48,922 nucleotides of DNA from Eubacteriales bacterium (GCA_030524455.1 JAUNGT010000008.1:1-48922), one strand, 5' to 3'. Shown: positions 7,913 through 17,851, counted from the stretch's first letter. The notes: a model not told the origin generated them from the letters alone. Numbers and translations: made by a program.

Positions 7913-9731
7913 AGGAGCGGGAAGACGTCTGGCGTCAGCCTGGGCGGACCGGCTGGAAGCATGGCTGAACAATATCGGTTTAAAAAAGAAGCTGGCGCTT
8001 CTTTACATTGTGTGCGTGCTCCTGCCGCTGGTGCTGACGGACAGCATTATTCTGGGTGTGATTGTGAGCGCCGACCGGAAGGCTGACCGGAAGGAAATGC
8101 AGAATGCGGCGGAGGCGATCCGCTATAGCCTGAAGAATACGCTGGACAGCGCGGCGGATCTGGCGACGAATATTTACAGCAACCGCTATATCAACGAATT
8201 TATCGGCGGCAGCTATGAAACGCCTCTGGAATATTATAACGCGTACCTGGCGGTGATGGAGGATTCGCTGCTGGAGACGGTGATCGGACAAAACGGGAGA
8301 CTGGTCATCTATGCGGATAATCCGGATATCGTCAACGGGGGCTATTTTGCGCGCCTGGAGAGCGTGACGGATTCCGACTGGTATCAAAGCTTTTTGGGGA
8401 GAGGACAGGAGATCGCCGCGCTTGCCTGGTATGATGCGCGAAGCGGCGGCGCGGGCAACACAAGGCAGAAAAGGCTTTCGATTGTGCGCCGGATGGATTA
8501 TTATGAGAAGGGGAGAAGCAGCGACGTGCTGTTTTTGGATCTGGATTACGGCGCGGTGTCCCGGAGTCTGACAAATGCGGGCTACAGCTCCACCGTCTAT
8601 GTGTGCGAGAACGACAGGATCCTGTTTTCCAATGACGGAAGAGGAGGGGTCAGCACGGCCTTTGAGTCAATCGCGGCACAGACGAAGGAGGCGGCCGGAG
8701 TGCACGGCCGGATGACGGTCTACGGGGATACATGGGATATTTATGTGATGAAGCCTTCGGCCGGCACGGCGGAGGTGCTTGCCAGAAACCTGCCGTTGAT
8801 CGCTTTTTTGGTGCTGGTCAATGTGGGGCTGCCCTTTCTTTTGATGGTAGGGATTAACCGCTCCTTCACGCGCCGCCTGCAGCTGTTGGACGAGGCGTTT
8901 GAAAAGCAGGCGGATGACAGCCTGCCCTTTCTGCCGCAGACGGAGGGCAGGGATGAGATCGGCCGCCTGATGCACAGCTATAACGCGATGGCGGACCGGA
9001 TGAACGGGCTGATCCGGACGGTGTACAAGGAACGCTTAAAGGAGCAGGAGATGGATATCGCCCGTCAGAAGGCCGAGCTTCTGGCGCTTCACAGCCAGAT
9101 TAATCCGCACTTTCTTTTCAATGCGCTGGAGAGCATCCGGATGCACAGCGTCTTAAAGAAGGAATACGAGACGGCGGATATGGTGGAGAAGCTGGCGCTG
9201 ATGCAGCGGCAGAATGCGGAGTGGAGCCGGGATATGGTCCGCGTGGAGGAGGAGGCCGGATTTGTGGAGGCCTATCTGGAGCTGCAGCGCTATCGCTTCG
9301 GGGACCGGCTCTCCTACCGCATTGAGACGGACCGGGAATGCCGGGATTACCTGATCCCCCGGCTGACGCTGGTGACCTTTGCGGAAAACGCCTGCGTGCA
9401 CGGCATGGAAAATAAAGCCTCCAGGGGCTGGGTGTTTGTGCAAAGCCGGATCCGGGGAAAAAGCCTGGAGCTGGAGGTGGAGGACACGGGCAGCGGCATG
9501 AGTGCGGCGCAGGTGTATGAGCTCCAGGATAAGATGAACCGGGCCGGGATCGGGCAGCTTCGGGAAAAGGGGCGCGTGGGGATTTTAAATGCCTGCCTGC
9601 GGCTTCGGATGGCCACAAAGGATCGGGTCAGCTTTTCTTTGGAGAGCGAGGAGGGGGCCGGGACGATTGTGACCGTGCGGATCCCGTTGGGGGCCCTGGA
9701 AAAGGAACGTACCGTACAGGAGGGAAGGTGA
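7893..9731 (+). CDS. Two-component sensor histidine kinase, YesM type
   Basis: A 612-residue membrane sensor kinase. A first membrane segment (about 25-50, ALLYIVCVLLPLVL) is followed by an extracellular sensing region and a second segment near 285-305 (FLVLVNVGLPFLLMV), then a HAMP-like linker. The histidine kinase domain has phosphoacceptor His406 in NPHFLFN. The ATP-binding region has FAENACVHG as N box and DTGSGM as G1 box. The start at 7893 lies inside the end of the GH43 gene and has GAGGA eight bases upstream; the reading frame is open further upstream, but that would overlap GH43 more. It probably senses oligosaccharides outside the cell, directly or through the binding protein, and phosphorylates the regulator encoded six bases downstream. 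Confidence 0.9.
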   Translation: MREAGIRGAGRRLASAWADRLEAWLNNIGLKKKLALLYIVCVLLPLVLTDSIILGVIVSADRKADRKEMQNAAEAIRYSLKNTLDSAADLATNIYSNRYINEFIGGSYETPLEYYNAYLAVMEDSLLETVIGQNGRLVIYADNPDIVNGGYFARLESVTDSDWYQSFLGRGQEIAALAWYDARSGGAGNTRQKRLSIVRRMDYYEKGRSSDVLFLDLDYGAVSRSLTNAGYSSTVYVCENDRILFSNDGRGGVSTAFESIAAQTKEAAGVHGRMTVYGDTWDIYVMKPSAGTAEVLARNLPLIAFLVLVNVGLPFLLMVGINRSFTRRLQLLDEAFEKQADDSLPFLPQTEGRDEIGRLMHSYNAMADRMNGLIRTVYKERLKEQEMDIARQKAELLALHSQINPHFLFNALESIRMHSVLKKEYETADMVEKLALMQRQNAEWSRDMVRVEEEAGFVEAYLELQRYRFGDRLSYRIETDRECRDYLIPRLTLVTFAENACVHGMENKASRGWVFVQSRIRGKSLELEVEDTGSGMSAAQVYELQDKMNRAGIGQLREKGRVGILNACLRLRMATKDRVSFSLESEEGAGTIVTVRIPLGALEKERTVQEGR

Positions 9732-9737
9732 GAGAGA

Positions 9738-11300
9738 ATGCTGCAGGTATTGCTGGTGGATGATGAGCCCTTTATTCTGCGGGGGCTCAGGGAGCTGATT
9801 GACTGGAGAGAGCAGGGCTTTTTGGTGGCGGGCACGGCGCAGAACGGTCTGGAGGCGCTGGATTTTCTGGAGCACAACGCGGTGGATCTGGTGCTTTCGG
9901 ATATCCGGATGCCCGGCATGAGCGGGCTGGAGCTTTTGGAGAAGGTGAGGGATGAAAAAAAATCGAAGGCCTATTTCGCCATCCTGAGCGGCTACAATGA
10001 CTTCGAGTATGCCCGAAGGGCCATGTACAACGCCTGCGTGGATTACCTGTTAAAGCCGGTGCAGAAGGAGGAGCTTTATGCGCTTTTGCAGCGGGTGCGG
10101 GAAATGCGGGAGGACGATAACCGGCGCGCGTATGAGACCTCCCGGCAGGAAAAGGCTTATTTTACCCGAAATCTGATTGCGCTGCTGTGCGGCAAATATG
10201 ACGGGACCAACCTGGAGGAGGTGCGAAAGCACCTTTCGCTCTCCGGAGGACTGCGGTATGTGGGGATCGAGCTTTACCGGGGGACAGAGACGGAGGAGCA
10301 GATGAGAAGCCGGCAGCGGGAGCTGTACGAGGTCTGTCTGGGGCTTCTTGGCGGGTATGGCTATCACTGCATTTTTGACGTGTCCCGCAGCGAAAGCCGC
10401 TATGACCTGGGGCTGGTTTACTGCGATGAAATGGCGCAGGCGGCCGGGATGAAGGAGCAGGAGTGGCTGGACGGCCTGCTGGAGAAGCTGCAGCGCACGG
10501 TCGGTTTGCCGGTGAACATGCTGGTTGGCTGCAGGGTGGAGCGCCTGGAGGAGATCAGCGAATCGTATCGGACGGCGGCGATGGCCCGCAGCTTCCGGGA
10601 ATTTGGGATGGGCGGCGCAGAGAGCGGCGAGGCCGGGACGGAGGTGCTCTGCAAAAGGGCGCTTGACGAGCTGGCGGAGGCGATCGAACACAATGACCGG
10701 GCGGCGATCAGCGGCAGCGTGGCCCAGGTCTACGAGGAGCTCAACCGCAAGGGGATGGATGCGCGGCTGGTGGACATCAATATTCATTATCTTCTTTTCC
10801 GGCTGGTGCATCTGGCAACCCAGCAGGACGAGACGGTCAATCAGGAGGAAATCCTGCGCTTCATCGGCTCCGGCGCCTTCGGCGAGGGAGCGGCGGGCGG
10901 CAGCAGGGCCCAGCTGTCCCGCTTTGCCGGAGAATACGCCGATTACCTGGTCCAGCTTCGGGGAAAGAGCGCCAGGGGCGTGCTGGGGGAGATCGAGCGG
11001 GAGGTGCGGGAGAATTTTTCCCAGAACCTGACGCTGAAGGAGCTGAGCCGCAAATATTTTGTCAACAGCGCCTATCTGGGGCAGCTGTTCCGCAAAAAAT
11101 ACGGCCAGCCCTTCAAGGATTATCTGAATCAGTACCGGATCGGCCGGGCGGCGGAGCTTCTTGTTCACTCGGATATGAAGATCTACGAGGTGGCGGAGCG
11201 CTGCGGCTACCGGGATCTGGATTATTTTATCAACCGCTTTATCGAGGAGAAGGGCTGTACGCCGGCGCGCTTCCGCAGACAGTCCAGGGAAGAAAACTGA
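9738..11300 (+). CDS. AraC-type response regulator, YesN type
   Basis: A 520-residue transcription regulator. The N-terminal receiver domain (1-120) has acidic residues Asp8, Asp9 and phosphoacceptor Asp55 (LSDIRMPG), with a conserved Lys in LLKPVQ. The middle region (about 140-400) resembles no domain I can name. The C-terminal AraC DNA-binding domain (about 415-515) has two helix-turn-helix units: LTLKELSRKYFVNSAYLGQLF and the final segment ending CTPARFRR. It is the partner of the upstream kinase and most likely activates the transporter operon that begins after the terminator. The end of the first transcription unit directly follows it. Confidence 0.92.
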   Translation: MLQVLLVDDEPFILRGLRELIDWREQGFLVAGTAQNGLEALDFLEHNAVDLVLSDIRMPGMSGLELLEKVRDEKKSKAYFAILSGYNDFEYARRAMYNACVDYLLKPVQKEELYALLQRVREMREDDNRRAYETSRQEKAYFTRNLIALLCGKYDGTNLEEVRKHLSLSGGLRYVGIELYRGTETEEQMRSRQRELYEVCLGLLGGYGYHCIFDVSRSESRYDLGLVYCDEMAQAAGMKEQEWLDGLLEKLQRTVGLPVNMLVGCRVERLEEISESYRTAAMARSFREFGMGGAESGEAGTEVLCKRALDELAEAIEHNDRAAISGSVAQVYEELNRKGMDARLVDINIHYLLFRLVHLATQQDETVNQEEILRFIGSGAFGEGAAGGSRAQLSRFAGEYADYLVQLRGKSARGVLGEIEREVRENFSQNLTLKELSRKYFVNSAYLGQLFRKKYGQPFKDYLNQYRIGRAAELLVHSDMKIYEVAERCGYRDLDYFINRFIEEKGCTPARFRRQSREEN

Positions 11301-11320
11301 AGGGTATGCAACATGACCTG

Positions 11321-11375
11321 AAAAACCGGGGAAAGTATAGAAGCATTGTGCAACTATACTTTCCCCGGTTTTTTT
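11321..11375 (+). terminator. Rho-independent terminator after the two-component genes
   Basis: The arms at 11321-11340 and 11354-11373 are perfectly complementary over 20 bp around a 13-base loop, and the 3' arm ends in a run of T. Because the 5' arm also begins with A residues, the hairpin could work on either strand. It divides the enzyme/regulator unit from the transporter unit. Confidence 0.93.
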
Positions 11376-11389
11376 CTACGCTTATCCCG

Positions 11390-11418
11390 GTGAAAAGTGG
11401 AGAAAGATGCGTTAAGAT
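11390..11418 (+). promoter_or_regulatory. Possible promoter of the transporter operon
   Basis: GTGAAA (11390-11395) and TAAGAT (11413-11418), each matching four of six consensus bases, are spaced 17 bases apart between the terminator and the lipoprotein gene. Such a weak promoter would fit activation by the upstream regulator. This is a tentative call. Confidence 0.35.
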
Positions 11419-11464
11419 AGGTTCATCAAAACAAACGGGTTGACCGGAATAAGGAGGAAACGGG

Positions 11465-13183
11465 ATGAAGAGGAGAAGAATAATGGCGCTGATGACGGCG
11501 GCTGTGCTCGGGGCATCTGCGCTGGCGGGCTGCGGAGGCGGATCGGACGGGACGACGGCCGCGGCGGATCCGGGAAAGGGCGGTTCTGCGGAGGGCGGCA
11601 TTCGGGAATATACGGCGTTTTTTGCGGTGCCCGGCTCGGAGATAAACGACGATAATGAGGTCCAGCAGATCATTGCGGAGAAGACCGGTGCAAAGGTGAA
11701 GGAGACCTGGCTGACCGGTCAGACGGCCGCAGAGGCGATCGGAACAATGATCGCGGGCGGCGAATACCCGGATTTTATCGACGGCAGCGACGGGACGGCG
11801 CAGCTGTACGAGGCGGGAGCACTGATTGCCCTGGATGACTATCTGGACGATTACCCGAATATCAAAGAGTTTTACACGGATGCGGAATGGGATTCGCTGC
11901 GTCAGGACGACGGCCATATTTACTGGATCCCGCAGTTTGGAAATATCTGGGAGAAGGATATGAGCGCGGAGCACAATGATGAGGCATTCTGGATTCAGAC
12001 GAGGGTGCTGAAGTGGGCCGGATATCCGGAGATTAAGACGCTGGATCAGTATTTTGATCTCATTGAGAGCTACAACGAGGCGAATCCCACCATGGAGGAC
12101 GGTACGGCGAATATTCCTTATACGATCCTCTGCGAGGACTGGCGGTACTTCTGCCTGGAGAATGCGCCCCAGTTTCTGGACGGCTATCCCAACGACGGCT
12201 CCGTGATCGTGGATCCGGATACGCTCACGGTGATCGACTATAACACGACGCCCACGGCGAAGCTCTATTTTGGCAAGCTCAACGAGGAATTCCAGAAGGG
12301 AATCGTGGATCCGGAATCCTTTACGCAGACCTATGACGAGTATATCGCAAAGCTGTCCACCGGCCGGGTACTGGGCATGGTCGATCAGTATTGGGATTTC
12401 ACCAGCGCCAGAGATTCCATTATTGCGCAGGGGCTGGACACGCAGGGCTGCAGCTATGTGCCGCTGCCGATCACGATCTCGGAGGACGTAAAGAATCAGT
12501 GGCACACCGGCGGAGGCAGCGGAACGCTGAATATCTCCAACGGGATCGGGATTTCCGTGAGCTGTCAGGATGTGGAGGGTGCTCTGCAGTTTTTAAACGA
12601 TCTGCTGGATCCTGAAATCCGGGTGCTCCGTTCCTGGGGAGTGGAAGGCGTGGATTATGAGGTCGGGGACGACGGCCTGTTTTACCGGACGCAGGAGATG
12701 CGGGACAAGGTGGTGGATACGGCCTATAAGGCTTCTCATCTTTGCACCTATTCCTATTTCCCCACCTACACCGGGATGAGCGCGGACGGCATTAACGCGG
12801 CATCGCCCGCAGAGCAGCCCAAGGAATTTTTGGACAGCTTAAAGGCTGACGTGAGGGAGTGTCTGGAGGCTTACGGCTGCTCCACCTATGTGGACATGCT
12901 CGGAAACAACGAAGTGCCCGGCCCCTGGTATCCGATGTACTCCCACAGCAATAACATGACAACCGCTACGCCCGGCGGCACGGCCTGGACGAAGATGGGT
13001 GAAATCAAGCACGAGTATCTTCCCAAAATCGTGATGGCGCCCGATTTTGACGCGGCGTGGGAGGAGTACATGCAGGTATATTCCGAGTGTAAGCCTGAGG
13101 ATTTCCTGAGCGAGATGCAGGCGGAGCTGGATCGCAGAATGCAGGTGGCGGAGGAATCCGCCAAGACGGAAGCGTCTGAATAA
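11465..13183 (+). CDS. Extracellular sugar-binding lipoprotein, LplA type
   Basis: A 572-residue substrate-binding protein of a carbohydrate ABC transporter, anchored outside the membrane. The signal peptide has a charged start (MKRRR), a hydrophobic core and the lipobox LAGC with lipidated Cys23. A glycine/alanine-rich linker follows to about residue 45. The remainder resembles the large binding proteins that partner LplB/YtcP permeases. It is followed by two permease genes and two xylan-active enzymes, so xylo-oligosaccharides are the likely ligand; this is inferred from context. The ribosome binding site is AAGGAGG. No ATPase gene accompanies it. Confidence 0.9.
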   Translation: MKRRRIMALMTAAVLGASALAGCGGGSDGTTAAADPGKGGSAEGGIREYTAFFAVPGSEINDDNEVQQIIAEKTGAKVKETWLTGQTAAEAIGTMIAGGEYPDFIDGSDGTAQLYEAGALIALDDYLDDYPNIKEFYTDAEWDSLRQDDGHIYWIPQFGNIWEKDMSAEHNDEAFWIQTRVLKWAGYPEIKTLDQYFDLIESYNEANPTMEDGTANIPYTILCEDWRYFCLENAPQFLDGYPNDGSVIVDPDTLTVIDYNTTPTAKLYFGKLNEEFQKGIVDPESFTQTYDEYIAKLSTGRVLGMVDQYWDFTSARDSIIAQGLDTQGCSYVPLPITISEDVKNQWHTGGGSGTLNISNGIGISVSCQDVEGALQFLNDLLDPEIRVLRSWGVEGVDYEVGDDGLFYRTQEMRDKVVDTAYKASHLCTYSYFPTYTGMSADGINAASPAEQPKEFLDSLKADVRECLEAYGCSTYVDMLGNNEVPGPWYPMYSHSNNMTTATPGGTAWTKMGEIKHEYLPKIVMAPDFDAAWEEYMQVYSECKPEDFLSEMQAELDRRMQVAEESAKTEASE

Positions 13184-13208
13184 AACGGACAAAATCAGGA
13201 GGTAGGAT

Positions 13209-14153
13209 ATGAAAGCGCCGAAAGCAAAGCCGTCCGGACAGGACAGAAAAATCACATGGAAGGAAATCAAACGGCAGAAGGTGCTGCTGTTCTGGTCCGC
13301 GGTGTTCGTATTGTATGGATTTATTTTCTGCTATCTGCCGCTGGGCGGCTGGCTGATGGCGTTTCAGAACTATAAGCCAAAGGACGGGATTTTTCATTCA
13401 GCCTTTGTGGGACTGGACAAATTTGAGCAGCTGTTCTCGGACATGACCTTTCTCAGGGTCATCCGCAACACGCTGGCGATGGGAGTGATCAACCTGGTAT
13501 CCACCTTTGTGATGGCGATCGTGTTTGCGATCCTGTTAAACGAGGTGCGTTCCAGAATCGGGAAAAAGAGCGTGCAGACCATTTCCTATCTGCCGCACTT
13601 CCTCTCCTGGATTATCGTGACGGGCATCCTGCATGATGCCCTCTCCAGCTCCGGCATTATCAACGAGCTGTTGCTGAAGTTCGGTATCCTGGACCAGCCG
13701 CTGAATTTCTTTGCGCATCCCCGATACTTCTGGTGGATTGTGGCCTTCGCGAACGTGTGGAAGGAGACCGGCTGGAACGCCATCATTTATCTGGCGGCGA
13801 TCACCGCCATCGATCCGTCCCTGTACGAGGCGGCATCCATCGACGGGGCGGGGCGCTGGGCAAAAATCAGGAACATCACGCTGCCCGGCATCAAACCGAC
13901 GATCATGATTCTGCTTTTGATGAACGTGGGAAATGTGTTAAACGCCGGCTTCGAGGTACAGTATTTGCTGGGAAACGGCCTGGTAAAGAGCGTGTCGGAG
14001 ACAATCGACATCTATGTGCTCAAGTGGGGAATCAGCCAGGGCGATTATGCGCTGGGAACGGCAGCGGGTATTTTTAAGAGCGTGGTCAGCATTGTCCTGA
14101 TCCTTGTGGCAAACCAACTGGCCAAGAGGGCAGGGGAAGAAAGGTTGTTCTAG
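13209..14153 (+). CDS. Carbohydrate ABC transporter permease, LplB type
   Basis: A 314-residue inner membrane permease with about six transmembrane segments, the first near residues 28-50. The EAA loop that contacts the ATPase is visible around 207-226 (YEAASIDGAGRW, then NITLPGIKP). Its length and the start KRQKVLLFW are typical of the LplB/UgpA group. It forms a heterodimer with the product of the next gene, 12 bases downstream. An AGGAGG site precedes the ATG. Confidence 0.92.
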   Translation: MKAPKAKPSGQDRKITWKEIKRQKVLLFWSAVFVLYGFIFCYLPLGGWLMAFQNYKPKDGIFHSAFVGLDKFEQLFSDMTFLRVIRNTLAMGVINLVSTFVMAIVFAILLNEVRSRIGKKSVQTISYLPHFLSWIIVTGILHDALSSSGIINELLLKFGILDQPLNFFAHPRYFWWIVAFANVWKETGWNAIIYLAAITAIDPSLYEAASIDGAGRWAKIRNITLPGIKPTIMILLLMNVGNVLNAGFEVQYLLGNGLVKSVSETIDIYVLKWGISQGDYALGTAAGIFKSVVSIVLILVANQLAKRAGEERLF

Positions 14154-14165
14154 GAGGATGGGAAG

Positions 14166-15086
14166 ATGAAGAAATCGGAAGAAGCATTTGTGCAGAAAAA
14201 ATATAAAACCTCAGTGGGAAGCAAGGTCTTCACGGTCCTCAATACGCTGTTCATGGCATTTTTTGTGATCATCACCCTTTATCCGGTGCTGAACACGCTG
14301 GCCATCTCCCTAAACGACGGCACGGACGCGCTGCGCGGAGGTATCTATCTGCTGCCCCGCAAATGGACGCTGCAGAACTATGCCACCGTGATTCAGAAAA
14401 ACAACCTGATAACCGGCGCGGCAGTGTCCGTGGCCCGCACCGTCCTGGGGACAGTCACGGCCCTGGCGGCCAACGCCCTGCTGGCTTTCATCGTCAGCCG
14501 CAAGCGGTTTTTGTTTAAGAGTCAGCTTTCCCTGTTTTGGGTGGTGACAATGTATGTCAACGGCGGACTGATCCCGGTATTTTTGCTGTACAAGGGACTG
14601 GGACTGACAAACAGCTTCTGGGTGTATGTGATCCCCGGCATGGTGAGCGCCTTTAACATGCTGGTGCTGCGCACCTATATGGTGGGAATCCCGGACAGCC
14701 TGGAGGAGTCGGCCCAGCTGGACGGAGCGGGATATATGACGATTTTTACGAAGATCATCTCGCCTCTCTGTAAGCCCGTATATGCGACGGTCGCCCTGTT
14801 TGTTGCGGTGGGTCAGTGGAATTCCTGGTTCGACGCCATGCTGTATAACCGGATGAGCGGAGAGTACACCACTTTGCAGTACGAGCTGATGAAGCTTCTG
14901 TCCTCCGTGACCAACCAGGGCGCCTCGGCGGAAAGCATGAAAAACGCGGCGGCGGCCGGAGCGGTGACGCCCACCTCCGTGCGGGCCGCGGCTACGATCC
15001 TGACCATGCTGCCGATTGTGTGCCTGTACCCGTTCTTACAGAGATACTTTATCACCGGATTGACGATTGGAGGCGTGAAGGAATGA
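14166..15086 (+). CDS. Carbohydrate ABC transporter permease, YtcP/LplC type
   Basis: A 306-residue permease of the MalG-like group, with about six membrane segments. The EAA loop lies near residues 180-200 (LEESAQLDGAG, then IISPLCKP). The C-terminus YFITGLTIGGVKE is characteristic of YtcP/LplC proteins. Its stop codon overlaps the start of the GH8 gene in an ATGA arrangement, so transport and the first cytoplasmic cleavage step are probably translated together. Confidence 0.92.
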   Translation: MKKSEEAFVQKKYKTSVGSKVFTVLNTLFMAFFVIITLYPVLNTLAISLNDGTDALRGGIYLLPRKWTLQNYATVIQKNNLITGAAVSVARTVLGTVTALAANALLAFIVSRKRFLFKSQLSLFWVVTMYVNGGLIPVFLLYKGLGLTNSFWVYVIPGMVSAFNMLVLRTYMVGIPDSLEESAQLDGAGYMTIFTKIISPLCKPVYATVALFVAVGQWNSWFDAMLYNRMSGEYTTLQYELMKLLSSVTNQGASAESMKNAAAAGAVTPTSVRAAATILTMLPIVCLYPFLQRYFITGLTIGGVKE

Positions 15087-16291
15087 GCGCAAACGGAAGC
15101 GGAGCCTTTTGGACCGGAGCCTATCGGAATGTGTTTGCGGAGCTGGGATATCGGCCGGAGGAGATCGAGGCGAGGAAAAACGAGATATTCCAGACGCTTT
15201 TTTACGGAAGTGAGGAGGAGCGGATCTATCATCCTGTAGGCGATGATATGGGATATATGGAGGATACCGGCAATCACGACGCCCGCACGGAGGGAATGTC
15301 CTACGGTATGATGATGTGCGTACAGATGGACAGAAAGGAAGAATTTGACCGGATCTGGAAATGGGCGAAAACCCATATGTACATGGAGACAGGGGAAAAC
15401 GCCGGGTATTTCGCCTGGTCCTGTCAGACGGACGGCACGAAAAATTCTCTGGGGCCTGCGCCGGACGGGGAGGAATATTTTGCCATGGCACTGTTTTTCG
15501 CCTCCAACCGCTGGGGCGACGGAGAGGGAATTTTCTGTTACAGCGATCAGGCCAGAAAGCTTTTGCACGATTGCGTTCACAAGGGAGAGCGGCCGGGCAC
15601 CGGGGAACCCATGTGGGATCCGTCAAATCATCTGATCCGGTTTGTGCCGGACTGCGATTTCTCCGACCCCTCCTATCATCTGCCTCACTATTACGAGCTG
15701 TTCGCCCTCTGGGCGGACGGGCAGGACCGGGATTTCTGGAGACAGGCGGCGCAGGCCGGCCGTGATTATCTGAAAAAGGCCTGTCATCCGGTCACGGGTC
15801 TTAGCCCGGAATACGCGGAGTACGACGGAAGTCCCTTTGTCCGGGAATATCCGGGCAGCCGCCGGGACTGGTATTACAGCGATGCCTACCGCACGGTGGC
15901 GAACGTGGCGCTGGACTGGGCCTGGTTTGGGAAGGAGCCCTGGGAGCAGAAGGAGGCTGAAAGGCTGCAGCGTTTTTACTGTGAGGCGATTAAACCGGAG
16001 GACTGGGACGGCGTGTTTTTGACGGACGGCACGATGCTGGAGGAAAAGGCCATGCATCCGACCGCAATCGTGGCGGTAAACGCGCAGGCCGCGCTGGCGG
16101 CGCTTTCGCCGGATGCTGCCGGCAGTTTTGGGGAGGCAGAAAAAAATGCCGTCCACTGCGTGCGCCGGTTCTGGGAGACGCCGCTGCGCAGAGGCAGCAG
16201 GAGATATTATGATAATTGCCTGTATTTCTTCGCGTTTTTGGCGCTGAGCGGGAGCTACCGGATATACATGCCACGAAAGGAGCGAAAGTGA
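15083..16291 (+). CDS. GH8 reducing-end xylose-releasing exo-oligoxylanase
   Basis: A 402-residue inverting glycosidase matching the Rex group of GH8, which removes xylose from the reducing end of xylo-oligosaccharides. Glu70 (TEGMSYG) occupies the same position as the general acid of the Bacillus halodurans enzyme. Asp267 (YYSDAYRT) corresponds to its base Asp263. NHDARTEGMSYGMM and FAWSCQTDG are typical. There is no signal peptide, so it is cytoplasmic. ATG at 15083 is chosen because GGAGG lies nine bases upstream; a longer open frame starts at 15020 inside the permease gene. It complements the non-reducing-end xylosidases of the locus. Confidence in the Rex subgroup is high. Confidence 0.9.
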   Translation: MSANGSGAFWTGAYRNVFAELGYRPEEIEARKNEIFQTLFYGSEEERIYHPVGDDMGYMEDTGNHDARTEGMSYGMMMCVQMDRKEEFDRIWKWAKTHMYMETGENAGYFAWSCQTDGTKNSLGPAPDGEEYFAMALFFASNRWGDGEGIFCYSDQARKLLHDCVHKGERPGTGEPMWDPSNHLIRFVPDCDFSDPSYHLPHYYELFALWADGQDRDFWRQAAQAGRDYLKKACHPVTGLSPEYAEYDGSPFVREYPGSRRDWYYSDAYRTVANVALDWAWFGKEPWEQKEAERLQRFYCEAIKPEDWDGVFLTDGTMLEEKAMHPTAIVAVNAQAALAALSPDAAGSFGEAEKNAVHCVRRFWETPLRRGSRRYYDNCLYFFAFLALSGSYRIYMPRKERK

Positions 16292-16295
16292 CGGG

Positions 16296-17822
16296 ATGGA
16301 GAGAGTAAAGAGGCGGTATGAGATCGGAGCCGGGGACCGGGCGGTATTTTACAATCGGACGGATTACTGCGTGGGGACCGGACGGATGGGGCTGGCGCTC
16401 CGGAAGGACTATCAGGAGCAGCTTTCTCTGGTGCAGGAAAAAATCGGGTTTTCCCATATCCGGGGCCATGGGCTGTTTTGTGACGATATGGCGATTTACC
16501 GGGAATATGCCGATGAGGCGGGGCATATCCGGGCGGAATATAATTTTACCTATCTGGACATTGTTATGGACAGCTACCGTGAACTGGGGCTTAAGCCCTT
16601 TCTGGAGCTGGGTTTTATGCCCGAAGGGCTTGCCAGCGGGGAGCAGACGGTATTTTACTGGAAGGGCAATGTGACTCCGCCCAAAAGCTATGAGGGCTGG
16701 AGGGCGCTGGTGAGGGCCACGCTGTCGCACCTGATGGAGCGCTACGGTGCAAACGAGGTGACCTCCTGGCCGGTGGAGGTGTGGAATGAACCCAACCTTT
16801 CGGTTTTCTGGAAGGATGCGGATATGCCGGAGTATTTCCGGCTTTTCGAGGAGACGTTTGCGGAGGTAAAGGGGCTGGACGGCCGTTTCCGGGTAGGCGG
16901 CCCGGCGATCTGCGGGGTGGATGATGCGCGGTGGATGAAAAGCTTTTTGGACTTTTGCCGGGAAAGGGGCTTAAGGCCCGATTTTATTACCCGCCACCAT
17001 TACACGACGGAGGTGCCGGTGCATCAGGGGCATTACGGCTACGCCCGTCTGGTGGATCCGGGGGAATCTCTGGGGGCGCTGCGGCAGACCCGGGAGATTG
17101 TGGATTCTTTTCCGGAGTACCGGGGGCTTCCCATTCACATTACGGAGTTCAATACCTCCTACATTCCCAACTGTCCCCTGCATGACACGAACCGGAACGC
17201 CGCCTACATCGCCCGTCTTTTATCGGAGCTGGGCGACATGAACGAATCCTATTCCTATTGGACCTTCGGCGATGTCTTTGAGGAGAGCGGTGTGCCCTTT
17301 ACGCCCTTTCACGGAGGCTTCGGCCTGGTGGCAAACGGTCTGATCGAGAAGCCCACCTTCTGGACCTTTGCCTTTTTCAAAAGGCTGCAGGGCGAGTGCG
17401 TCCATCGCAGCGACGAGGCGGTGATCGTGCGGGCCGGGGACGGCTCCTACAGGGGGATTGTATGGAACCTGTCCCTGGAACGCTGCGGACGGGAGCTGGA
17501 TTTTTCGGTTTCCCTTCCGGCAAAGGAGGGGAAGGAATACAGCCTGGTGACCAAAACGGTGGATGAGGAATGCTGCAATCCGCTGAAGCTTTGGCATGAC
17601 CTGGGCGAGCCCGCAAATCCCTCCCGGGAGCAGACAGCCCTTCTTCGGGAAGCGGCAAAGCCGCTGGTGAGAAGCCGCCGGGTCGAGGCCGTAAAGAGCG
17701 GGGCCGGGGTGGAGCTTTTGGTGGCGGAGCAGGGAGTGGTGTATTTTGAACTGCGGGAAATAAAGGGAACGCCGGACCGGGGGTATGATTGGGGGAAGGT
17801 GATGCAGTACGGAACGAAATGA
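16296..17822 (+). CDS. xynB: GH39 beta-xylosidase
   Basis: A 508-residue retaining beta-xylosidase with a TIM barrel and accessory beta-sandwich. The acid/base is Glu165 in VEVWNEPNLSVFW and the nucleophile Glu284 in ITEFNTSY, close to the Glu160/Glu277 pair of the Thermoanaerobacterium enzyme. It lacks a signal peptide and so hydrolyses xylobiose and short oligomers in the cytoplasm. It closes the transporter unit, five bases after the GH8 gene. Its final codons lie in the first of two 11-bp direct repeats (17811-17821 and 17831-17841). Confidence 0.92.
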   Translation: MERVKRRYEIGAGDRAVFYNRTDYCVGTGRMGLALRKDYQEQLSLVQEKIGFSHIRGHGLFCDDMAIYREYADEAGHIRAEYNFTYLDIVMDSYRELGLKPFLELGFMPEGLASGEQTVFYWKGNVTPPKSYEGWRALVRATLSHLMERYGANEVTSWPVEVWNEPNLSVFWKDADMPEYFRLFEETFAEVKGLDGRFRVGGPAICGVDDARWMKSFLDFCRERGLRPDFITRHHYTTEVPVHQGHYGYARLVDPGESLGALRQTREIVDSFPEYRGLPIHITEFNTSYIPNCPLHDTNRNAAYIARLLSELGDMNESYSYWTFGDVFEESGVPFTPFHGGFGLVANGLIEKPTFWTFAFFKRLQGECVHRSDEAVIVRAGDGSYRGIVWNLSLERCGRELDFSVSLPAKEGKEYSLVTKTVDEECCNPLKLWHDLGEPANPSREQTALLREAAKPLVRSRRVEAVKSGAGVELLVAEQGVVYFELREIKGTPDRGYDWGKVMQYGTK

Positions 17823-17851
17823 TCCCTGTGGGAACGAAATGTCTCTTGTTG

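Noticed and set aside
15020..15082. Upstream extension of the GH8 gene
   Set aside because: It lies inside the permease gene. The start at 15083 has a good ribosome binding site and puts the catalytic Glu at residue 70 as in the characterised enzyme.
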